Shown: positions 1 to 9,000 of the stretch, in pieces
How the letters are laid out: every line of letters begins with the position of its first letter
Numbering within the stretch: the stretch's first letter is position 1
Source: Pavlovales sp. CCMP2436
Taxonomy: Eukaryota; Haptophyta; Pavlovophyceae; Pavlovales
Assembly (NCBI GenBank): GCA_026770615.1
Contig: MU631663.1
Span: forward strand, 147,145-159,326
Reading direction: 5' to 3'
Length of the DNA: 12,182 bases
Notes under the pieces: model-generated
The model's database searches: none
Told to the model about the DNA's origin: nothing
What the model saw: only the letters and a program-made list of their open reading frames with translations
Position numbers and translations under genes: made by a program

Positions 1-65
<65 letters not shown>

Positions 66-71
66 CGGCGG

Positions 72-106
<35 letters not shown>

Positions 107-107
107 A
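1..107 (-). repeat. Poly-C start of an intron (poly-G on the + strand)
   Basis: Positions 1-105 are G except for C at 66, 69 and 72, followed by TA. On the minus strand the coding exon ends ...AAG CAG and is followed at 108 by GTACC and then an almost pure C tract. The tract is therefore the 5' part of an intron of the minus-strand gene, whose 3' splice site lies outside the window. The tract touches the window edge, so its full length is unknown. C-rich stretches also occur in intron 1 of the other gene, but nothing this pure. Homopolymers are error-prone to sequence, so the exact length should not be trusted. Confidence 0.75.
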
Positions 108-108
108 C

Positions 109-948
109 CTGCTTGGCCGCCTTAATTGCCTTGTTGGCAATTTTGTTGGCCACGCACTCGCTCGCCTCGGCGCGCTTGCGCTCGGCCGCCTCGCCCCTCT
201 CGGCGAGCGCTCGGCGCAGCGTCTCCTCCGCGACCGCAGTGCGCAGCAGCGCGATCTTTGCCTCGCCCGCGTCGCGCTGCTGTGTCAGCTTGGCAGCGAG
301 AGCTCTGAGCTCAATCATCGCCTCATAGCCCTCGCCCACCGGCAGCGCGACCGCGCGCTGCGGCACTGGCGTGCGCGCGCTCGCCGCGCTGCTCGGCGAT
401 GCTGCCGCCACCACACCCGCCGCTGATTGCATCGTCACCGGCGCGTACTCTGCCTCGAACGCCGCCCGCGAGCAGTCGGGGAAATCGATCACCGAGCGCG
501 ACACCCTGGTGAGGACATACTTGCCGATCTTGATACAGGCAGCGATCTTGTATTCGTCGATCCCGCGCTCGCGGACCAGCAACGACGCATACCCGAGCTG
601 GTCAGCAATAGCGAAGGCGAGGGCGACCTCGAGGTTGGCGATGCCCATGGCCTTGAGCTTCACGGGCTGCTCAGTGTTGAGCTCAGCGTGCACGGTGCGC
701 GTCGCCTTGAGCACCTCCTTGACCACCTTGAGGTCGAGCGAGGCGGGCCGGCCAGGGCGGTCGTTGGCCTCTCCGACGGCGATGAGCGCGTAGAGCGCAG
801 CCTTCACCCGCCCGGCCACAGTCTGCTCGAGCAACGGCTGCTCGACCTCGAGGACCCCAAAACCACCATTTGAGCCCATCTCGGGACCGGAGCCCGGAAG
901 CTGCCCGGAGGGCAGCGAGGCAGCCGCGCTCGACGAGGCGCCCGCCAT
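109..948 (-). CDS. First coding exon of an unrecognised Ala-rich coiled-coil protein (partial)
   Basis: The minus strand is open for exactly 280 codons from ATG at 948-946 to CAG at 111-109, then meets a GT donor in phase 0. The start context has A at -3 and G at +4. Residues 1-30 are Gly/Ser/Ala-rich and probably disordered. Residues 33-165 are mixed hydrophobic and charged and probably helical, including the stretch MGIANLEVALAFAIADQLGY (101-120). Residues 165-205 form an Ala/Pro/Ser linker. Residues 206-280 are rich in Glu, Arg, Lys, Ala and Leu with coiled-coil spacing, ending in a basic stretch. There is no signal peptide or membrane segment. I do not recognise the family. The protein continues past the left edge of the window. 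It is transcribed divergently from the large gene at 2175. Confidence 0.7.
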
Positions 949-1635
949 TATCCACTCGGTCGACTGTGCCCCAACCGAGCCGGGATGTGCCCGTCCGTGT
1001 TCGCCCCCGGCAGCACTGGCCCCGCGCTCGATCGAAGTGCGAACGTTTGGATCCGTTCAAACGGCCACTGGTTACGCGCGCCACCGAACTTGTCGAGGCC
1101 AACGGCCCGATGGCGGGGTCGAAGAGCCCGGAGATATGGCTCGAAGTCCCGCTGTGACGTCCGGACGACATCGAGCATGGCACTCGATACGGCAGCCGCG
1201 GCGGCGAGAGGAGAGGCGAGACGGCCGTCGAAGGCCCGTTTTGGCAGGGCCGTCGGCCGACGTGCGAATGAAACTTTTTTGCTCCCGTTTTGGACCGAAT
1301 CTGATTAAATTCATGCCGTAAAATACATTTGTTCAAAGCCACCCTATTGTTCTCCACAGATTATATAGTTAGTTACTTTGATACGTCGCATAGCTAGTGC
1401 TGCCAGTGGATTTCCACGCAGACTCACCAAGGGTGGACTCAACTTTGAGCTTTAGCCCCCGAGCGGGCCCCATTAGGGAGGCGGAAAAAATTCATTGGTC
1501 CTTTTTTCAAGTTTTTTAGGTCATTCTAAAAAAAATCGGGCGTTAATCAAATTTCTGCAGGCTAAAAAGACGCGCTCGGGCCAATGACGCTTCGATGAGC
1601 GGACACGATGGTTTGCGCCTTAGCCCAGCCGCCAC

Positions 1636-1658
1636 GCAGTCGGCCTACAGCCGACTGC
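1636..1658. repeat. Perfect 9-bp hairpin
   Basis: Arms GCAGTCGGC (1636-1644) and GCCGACTGC (1650-1658) are perfect reverse complements separated by the 5-nt loop CTACA. It lies about 540 bp upstream of the large gene's ATG and outside any coding exon. Its role is unknown; no poly-T tract follows it. Confidence 0.7.
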
Positions 1659-1760
1659 CAAAAGAATTAAGTTTTCAGGTTAATAATAGTGACCGTATTA
1701 TCCGCATACAGCTAGTCGGGTCCACCCTTGAGACTCACAGAGGAGCTGGTCGATTGGCTC

Positions 1761-1850
1761 TGCTGGCGAAACCTTCAAGTAGCCCACTCGGGTAGAAATG
1801 CCCGGTCAGCGCTACGTCGGAGCTGAAGGAAAACAGCGCGTGTGCGCACA
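1761..1850. repeat. 90-bp direct repeat, copy 1
   Basis: This stretch, beginning TGCTGGCGAAACC and ending GTGTGCGCACA, is identical over 90 bp to 1887-1976. The bases flanking the two copies differ (C versus A before, A versus T after). Each copy ends with the near-palindrome TGTGCGCACA. The 36-bp spacer 1851-1886 is not repeated. Confidence 0.95.
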
Positions 1851-1886
1851 AACCGGGTCGAACCTACTCAATCGGAGATGCCCTTA

Positions 1887-1976
1887 TGCTGGCGAAACCT
1901 TCAAGTAGCCCACTCGGGTAGAAATGCCCGGTCAGCGCTACGTCGGAGCTGAAGGAAAACAGCGCGTGTGCGCACA
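1887..1976. repeat. 90-bp direct repeat, copy 2
   Basis: Second perfect copy of 1761-1850, offset by 126 bp. It ends about 87 bp upstream of the TATA-like box of the large gene, so the pair lies in the likely upstream promoter region. Perfect identity points to a recent duplication or an assembly duplication. Confidence 0.95.
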
Positions 1977-2062
1977 TCGAAGACCCGGCAGTCGAGGAAG
2001 TGATAGCCGCGACGCCGCGCGCCTGCCGTGCGCTTGGTTCGGCGGCGCTGGCTCGGAATGGC

Positions 2063-2070
2063 TATTTAAA
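2063..2070 (+). promoter_or_regulatory. TATA-like box
   Basis: TATTTAAA at 2063-2070 runs into an A tract ending at 2078 in otherwise GC-rich DNA. It lies 112 nt upstream of the chosen ATG at 2175, which would put transcription start near 2093-2100. This is a candidate from sequence only. Confidence 0.45.
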
Positions 2071-2108
2071 AAAAAAAATCAGTCGGCAGTTGGACGCTAG
2101 CCGGCGGC

Positions 2109-2144
2109 TTGAGCACCCGTCTCCGCCCCCGAGCAGGTGCTCAA
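2109..2144 (+). promoter_or_regulatory. Candidate 5' leader hairpin
   Basis: TTGAGCACC (2109-2117) and GGTGCTCAA (2136-2144) are perfect 9-bp inverted arms around an 18-nt C-rich loop. The stem ends 30 nt before the ATG at 2175. If transcription starts near 2095, it lies within the 5' UTR and could affect scanning. A role is inferred only from position. Confidence 0.4.
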
Positions 2145-2174
2145 TCATCGGCGCCGCGGGAGCAGAGAGCGCCG

Positions 2175-3048
2175 ATGGCCCCGGACGGCGCTGAGAGCGC
2201 GGCCGGGGGCGTGGCCGAGGGCGCGGCCGAGGGTACGAGCACGCCCGCGGTGGCGAGCACGCCCATGGTGGCCAACGCGTCGCGCCTGGTCACGCGCTTC
2301 GCCTTGCTCGAGTCGCGCGCGCAGGCCGCGATCGCGCGGCGGAGGGAGGACCCGCTGCGCGGCGCGCGCAAGGGCGAGCGCACCTCGCCGATCAAGGTGG
2401 CGAAGAGGCAGGTGTGGGGTGGCGTGATTCAGAAGAGCAGCGAGATGTCGATGGGGCGCGGCATCAAGAAGGAGCAGGAGCGGCAGGAGTGTGCCTTCGA
2501 GATGGAGATCTTCGTCTTCGGCCGCGCGGAGCTGGTCAAACTCGCCTTCTCGGGCGAGGAGCGGCGCGGCGAGATCTTCGGCATTGTTCGCGACCGGCTC
2601 ACGCCCGAGATCGGCTGGAACCGCAGCGGCGCCCTTCGCTTCTCCGAGTTTCGGCTGCCCGAGGATATGGGCGGCGGGCGCGTGCGGAGCTCGTCTGAGC
2701 TACGGGCACTACTGCTCGAGTACGATGCAATGAGCAGCGAGCGGCTTGTGGACCTGCGCCGCGCGCACGTAGCTCGGATCCGCGCAGGAATGCTGCTCGG
2801 CGGTGAGCGCGCCGAAATCGCGGCGGCCGGCGCCTGGGAACTGGCGTGCCTCGTCGACAACCACGAGGCACTGGCCGACATCTTGCCGCTACTCCTCGGC
2901 GGCCTCGCGAGCCCGCACTCCCGCACAGTGCGTAAGCGCTGTGCCGCGACCCTGGCCATGTTTGCACAGACCGAGATGATGGGCGACGGCGTGACGGGCG
3001 CGGGCACGGGGCTGCTGCCAGTGGCGGAGCTCGTGCGCGTGCTGCACG
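2175..3048 (+). CDS. Exon 1: N-terminus and first helical repeat
   Basis: Encodes residues 1-291 plus one base, and ends CAC G before GTACCT. Residues 1-30 are Ala/Gly/Glu-rich. About 60-130 is basic and helical (KGERTSPIKVAKRQVW, then KKEQERQE). Residues 130-195 contain EMEIFVFGRAELVKLAFSG, which looks like an ordered domain. From about 215 the pattern AAAGAWELACLVDNHEALAD, followed by LLLGGLASP, suits an armadillo/HEAT helical pair. Confidence 0.85.
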
Positions 3049-6000
3049 GTACCTATATATATAATTTATTCTCTCGGGCTGCTGCCTAAACTCTGCACAG
3101 AGGGACACACAGGCTCCCCGCTCCACCCCCCACATCACCCCACCCCCACCTCTACCCCACCTCTACCCTACTATTCGACCTCCTCATTTCCCCACTCCCT
3201 CCCTCCCCCTCCCCCCCAGGCCACTTCCAGGACTTCATCAAGCGTGAGCGTGAACGGTCGCAATTGGCCGCCGAGGTTGGCGCCGCCGAGGTTGGCGGCG
3301 TTGCGGCCGCCGCGGCCGAGATGCACGCCAAGCTCGGCGCGGCGCGCACCGGGGAGAAGCTGGGCGCGCCCCCCGCCGCGGTCGATGCGGCCACCGACGC
3401 CGCGGCCGAGGCGGCGGAGGCGGTGTCGGGTGCGCTGCGCAAGGCCCTCTCGCACGGCATGTCGGACGTATCGCTCGAGGGGCTGCTGGCGCCAACGGCT
3501 GAAGAGGCGGAGGCGCTGCGCATCGACGAGGTGGTGCCCGACGAGCTGGACGAGATGCTCATGCTGCTCGCGCTCCTGCTGCAGGTACTTATTTTTAGAT
3601 TTATTTGTTTATAAAAAAATAGTTTCGTTGCTGCTGTTCTTATTGTCGTTGTTGTCGTTACTGTTATTGTTGTTGCTGCTGTTCATGTAATTCATATTAT
3701 CGTGGACTCTTTGCAGAACCCCGTCGCGCTCGCCGAGCACACGCGCATCGACGGCGACGCGCACGTGATGGAGCTGATGGGCCTCCCCGCGCAGGACATC
3801 CGCCGCTGCGCGATCGCTGTGCTGGGTAGGACACAAGTGACACAAGTCGTTACTCTAGCCCACCATCTTAATCGTTATAGTTCTAATCATGCTTATAACA
3901 ATATCACCAACAACACAATTATAACTGTAACAACTTAATATTCATAATCAGGCGCCTCCTTCCGAAAGTTAAACGAAATAGATTACTTATACTAACACCA
4001 ACAACACGATTATAACTATAACCAATCAATAATCAGGCGCCTCCTTCCGAAAGTCGCCCGCCGCGTGCGCCGGCTTCGTCTCGGACGGGGGTGCGATGCC
4101 GCTGCTCGTCCTCGCGGCGGACGAGCGCCTCAGCCCCGCGGTGCGCGCGTCGGCCGCGTCGGCGCTCGGGTGGGTGCTGCGCTTCTGCCGGCCTACGCAG
4201 GAGCTGGGGTTTGAGGCCGTGCTCGCCGCGCGTGTCGAGCCCGAGCTCTTCCACCGCCTCGCGCTGCTGCTGCTTGGGCTGCCGGCTGGGCAGGAGGTCG
4301 TGCGCGTCGCGGGCGCGGCCTCGCAACCTGGCTCGCGGCCTGCGCGCGCGTCGGCGGCGTGGGGAGGGCCCGCCGTTCTCGTTGAGGGCGCGCAGCACTC
4401 GCCGGGGCGCCGCCGGCAGCGCAAGACGAGCGTCGAGTTGGCAGAAGGCGCGCGGCCGCACTCGCCCGAGCGGCGGCAGAAGGCGGGCGGGGCGGAGGTG
4501 CGTGCACGCAGGTCGAGCCGTGTGAGCGCGGAGTCCGACCGCAGCAAGCGCTCGCACGGCTCGGACGCCACGGCTACGGGGATTCCCGCGTTCATCGACG
4601 TGGCCCTGCTCGAGGGGGCAATCTGCGCGGCGTGGGCCGTTGTGGCTGTGCACCGCGCGGGGCGCAAGCCGCTGGCGGCCAGTGATCCATTCCTCGGCTG
4701 GCTGGTGAGCGCAATCCGCGCCGGCTCGCGCCTCGCGCTGCGGCCCGTGGGGGCGGCTGAGGGCGGGGCGGCAGCGGACGGGCACGTTCGGTGGGTGTGG
4801 CGGATCGCGCAGATCGCCACGGGCCTCGCGTCCAACCTGCAGCCCGTCGCCACGCAGGCGCACGTCGCCACGCAGGCGCTCGCCACGCTGGAGAAGGCGG
4901 TGCGCAGCGGTGTGGAGGCGGCCGTGCTCGCGGCGGTGGAGAAGGAGTGCAGGCAATGGGGCAGGCGAGAGGACAGGCGCGGAGGGGCCGCCAAGCCCGC
5001 CGCCGAATCTGCCGCCGAGTCTGCCGCACCCGCTGCCGAGCCCGCCGTGCCCGTGGCGGAGGCGGGGGCGGACGCGGCGGACGCGGGTGCGGGTGGCGAG
5101 AGGGTGGCGGCCGACCCGGGCGCGCGCCGCCTGCTGTCGCTCGACGACCACTGGGTGACCATGGCGGACGGCTGCGCGGCGGTGCTTTCGCAGTGGGCGC
5201 TGCAGCACCACCAGCACGGCCTCTCGGGCACGGCGAAAGGACCCGAGCGCATCGCGCTCCTCCTCGCGCTCCTCGAGGCGGCGACGGCGAGCGCCTTGGG
5301 TGGGCCCCCGCGCGCGCCGCCCGCGCGCACGGCGGAGTCCATGCTCTACCGCAACCTCGCCTCGGCGCTCGCCAGCGCCGTGGCGCTGCCCGTGCTGATC
5401 GCGCCGCCCGCCGAGCGGCGCAACGTGCTGATCCTCGCCGACAGCAACGGCGAGGCGAGCGCGCTCGGCGACGGCGTGGCGGAGGAGGAGGCCGCGCGCT
5501 CGCGCCGCTCGACCGCCTCGGGGAGTGGGGCGGAGGAGCTCGCGGCGGCGGCGGCGGCGCGGGCGGCCAGCGCAGCGGCCGAGGTGGCGGCGGCGCACGA
5601 GGCGCGGCCGGCGCGCGCGCACGTGTGGCGCGGCCCGCCGTCCGAGCAGGTGGTGCGCGCGCTCGTGGTGCTGCTCGACCCGGCCGATGGCGCGTGCGCC
5701 TACGGCGCGTGCGCGCTGTGGGCCGTGCTCCGCTCGGACGATGGCGCAGCGCTGGCCACGCGCTGCGGCGCCGTCGGCCGGCTCGTGGCGGTGCTGCGCG
5801 CGCACGCGCGCGGCGCGGGCGGGCAGCAGCGGGCGTCGCACTGGGGGCGGCTGAGCGCAAACTGGGCGGCGTGGTCGGTCTGCGCGTGCGCGCGCTTCGA
5901 GCCGTCCGCGATCGCGCTGGCCGGCTTAGCCGACGCGCTGGCGCTGCTGCTGCAGCTCGCGGCCGTCGACGCGCAGGCCGCCTCAGGCCTCGCCGCCGCC

Positions 6001-9000
6001 GCGCGCGCGCACGCCAGCGGGCGCGTCGATTTGCGCGTGCGCGCCGCCGTGACGCTCGCGCTGTGCAGCCTGTGCGCGCACGCGTCCACCGCCGCGCTTG
6101 CAGTGGGCGCGGGGGTCGTGGCGATGCTCGGCGCCGTCGCCGCGTCGCCGGTGCGCGAGGTGCGGGAGCGGTGCGCGGCTGCCTCGGCGCTCGGCGCTCT
6201 CCGCGCGGACGGGCGGTTCAAGGCGGCGCTGCATGACCTGGAGGAGAAGGTGTTGATCACGCTCGTGGCCGCTATGGAGGCGCCCGCACTCCGCCGGTTT
6301 GGTGCGTGCGCACTCGCGCGCATCGGGCTCGGGCAGCGGCGGCGGCTCATCCTCAACCTCGGGGGCACGAAGGCGCTGCTCGAGGCGGTGCAGGACTCGG
6401 CGCGCGCGCACGCGGACGACGAGGCGGCCGAGGTGCGCCGCGACGTTGAGCTCGAGGTGGCCGACGAGCAGCTCGCCGCCGCACGCGCGCAGCTGGCGGA
6501 GGTCCTGCCCCAGGCGTTCGAGCACGAGGCGGCCCTTTACGCGGTCCGCGCGGTGGCCGCTGCCCAGGAGCGGCACGAGCGTGCAAAAGCCGCCATCGAT
6601 CTGCGCGCGCTGCTGCCTGAGGCGCTCGGCGCGATTGTGAACATGACGGCCGAGGAGCACAACCAGCGCTGGGTCGCCAACCACGCACTCTGGACACTCA
6701 CGCGCCTGCTCGACGCGCCGCCTGCCGGCTGCCTGGACGCGGCCAAGCTGGCGGCCCAATGCCTCTCACACTGCGCCAGTAACCGCGCCAACCGACGGCG
6801 GATGTACCGCGCGGAGCTCAAGCTCAAGGCCAGGTAATAATAATAATCACAATAATTACTCTAGAATAAATTAGAATATAATATTGCATTAGGCGCGGCT
6901 TTTGTGTCCGCGCTTGCTTCGCTGTTCCCCTCTGCTTTTTTAATTTTAACTTTATGTTCAAGTTGCAATAAATTGTACTTTCATATTATATAGGCGCTGG
7001 AAGTCTGACGCGCGCGTGCTCGAGGCGCTCTCTCGCGGCGGGCTGGGTGGCTGGGGCTCGGATGAGGACGAGGACGAGGGCCGCGACCGCGGCACGCCGC
7101 AAACGCGGCCGCGGCCGCAGGTGCTCGGCGAGTTTGAGCAGTGGCTCGCCGAGATTTCTGACGGCCCCCCCGAGGACTTCGCGCCAAAGCTGCTGCGCCC
7201 GCGCCACGTGCGCGGCGTCGCGGGCTCGGGCGAGGGCACGCACCGCACGCTGAGCGAGGTGCTGTGCACGAGCTTCCCCAACATGTGGTACTTTTTTCTT
7301 TTTTGTTTGCCACCTCTGCCCCACTCTTCACACGCTGTTCTGCCCTCTTGTTTCGCAGGCTCGAGTGGCACTCCGCCGCACTCGACGACGAGCTCGGTGA
7401 GTACGACGGTGACGGTGAGCTTGGCGCGCTCGCCACGCTAGCGCATCGCAGCAGCCCCAACCTCGAGGCGGGATCGTCGAGCTTTGGTCGTCCGTCGACG
7501 GTGAAGGCGTCCGTGAGCAGGTCATCCGGGCTGCGCGGCTTGGCCAGCTCCTCTGCGCTTGGGCTCACTGGCTTCGGACAGTCGGGCGCGCGCCCGCCCT
7601 CGGCAGGGTGCTCGCCCGCGCACGGCGTTTTCTTGCCCACTGCTGGTGCCGGCGTCTCGTTTGGCCGCCCATCGACAGCGCAGAGCCGCGCCTCGGCCAG
7701 CGCGGCGCACTCGCCCAGCAAGCGTTCCTTCGTGCACTCCGCTTCGGCGAGCTTGCTGCAGCCTCGCTTCGCTTCGGCGCAGCGGCCAGCCTCCGTGCTC
7801 TCCCGCCCCTCGACGAGCGGCGGCGGGAGCTCCGTCAGCCGGCTCTTGCGCCTGAGCCGCACCAGTGAGTCATCCGGCTCGGCGCTGCTGCTCCGCGCGG
7901 CTGAGACGGACAAACGTTGGTTTCCTGAGTTTGACAGGATCAAACGACGAGACCCCGCCGCCAGCATCGAGTCCGCTGCCGCACCGGCGCGGCTGGCGGG
8001 CGCTGGCGCGGCAACAAAGGCGGCCGAGGGCACTGCGGAGGCGGAGGCGGAGTTCCCGGCGTCTCTGAAGCAGCGCGCGCACACCTCAAGCCAGCGCGAC
8101 TACTCCGTCATCCTCTCGCTCGCAGACGGGCGCACGCATCTCAAGCCCATCTGGACTCTGCAGCAGACCGAGCGCTCGCCGTTAGTAGTAGCTCCGGTTA
8201 GCCCCGGCAGCCCAGCGCTCGGCGGCGCGCAGCCGCACGCGCCTACGCCAGGTTCGTTCAAGGCCTCTGTGCTGGACGGCGAGGAGGACCCGCGCTTTCA
8301 GCTCGCAAGCTGGAAGGCGAAGGCGGGCGCGCGCTACTGGCGGGTGCACGGCGGGCCGAACGATGGGCCGAGTGACGAGCCAAGCGAGGACACCCCCTTC
8401 GGCGAGTTCGTGTTGCCCGGCGGCGAACTGGTGCGCTGTTACCACACAGGCGTCAAGCGGCATTCGTACAGCCCGCCAGAGCCGAGCTTTCAGCTCGTGT
8501 CTCAGCTCCTCAGCCTGGCCGATATGGGCGAGAATACAATTCCGCCGCCGCCGAGGCCGCCATTTCCATCCGAACATGCCAAGCCGCCTTTACGGACGCA
8601 CGTCCACATCGCGGCTCCCTTGCCCGAGGAACACACGCTTCCCGGTGCACGGCATGACGCCTGGTACGGGACTCTTTGGACGGAGCCGCTGTGCTTGGTC
8701 GCCGTCCCCTTCCGCGCTCCGCCGGGCGAGGCGTTCGATTACTCAATCGTGATCGAGAGCGGGAAAGAATGGACGCTCGACACCTCAATCTATGCGCCGC
8801 GCCGAAAGACCTGCGACGCTCGCGCCTACTACACGACGTCTCAGGTACTCAAGCGCGGATTTGCGCTTGACTGGGAACGCTGCAGCTCTGCGCGATTTGC
8901 GCGGCTGATTACGCTGGAGGACGATGGCGGCGCGAGCGGACTCTACGAGGAGCTGGTGAGAGGAATGCTGCTGCTGTTGGTTCCCGATTATTGTTACCTT

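Larger units (their letters stand above)
949..2062. other. Divergent intergenic region
   Basis: No convincing gene lies here. 949-1260 is GC-rich with weak, overlapping open frames on both strands. 1261-1560 is AT-richer, with several runs of T or A, and may hold promoter elements for the minus-strand gene. 1560-2062 contains a 9-bp hairpin (1636-1658) and a 90-bp direct repeat (1761-1850 and 1887-1976). An 11-bp inverted pair (1428-1438 and 1720-1730) flanks part of it. No tRNA or rRNA was seen. Confidence 0.6.

Noticed and set aside
870..1157. 95-codon plus-strand frame
   Set aside because: It starts within the reverse of the minus-strand exon, has no splice or promoter support, and its Arg/Pro-rich start looks like a shadow.
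1428..1730. 11-bp inverted pair (CAAGGGTGGAC and GTCCACCCTTG) that might bound a small transposable element
   Set aside because: The match does not extend cleanly beyond 11 bp, no target-site duplication is visible and no transposase is present.
1761..1976. CRISPR-like array
   Set aside because: Only two 90-bp units are present, far longer than CRISPR repeats, and the window is clearly eukaryotic.
2429..3138. Minus-strand frames opposite exon 1
   Set aside because: They are Ser/Arg-rich shadows that run across the intron 1 donor; the plus strand is the coherent reading.
3609..3845. Minus-strand frame with an Asn/Asp/Ser-rich end
   Set aside because: The Asn-rich end is the reverse reading of the triplet repeat in intron 2; the rest is antisense to exon 3.
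4026..5860. Long minus-strand open frames (422-602 codons) opposite exon 4
   Set aside because: They are shadows of the GC-rich coding exon: extreme Arg/Pro/Ala content, no recognisable domain, and the plus-strand frame reads as helical repeats with consistent splicing at both ends.
4791..6236. 481-codon plus-strand frame overlapping exon 4
   Set aside because: It is out of frame with the spliced gene and is almost entirely Arg/Gly/Ala, as expected from GC-rich codons read in the wrong phase.
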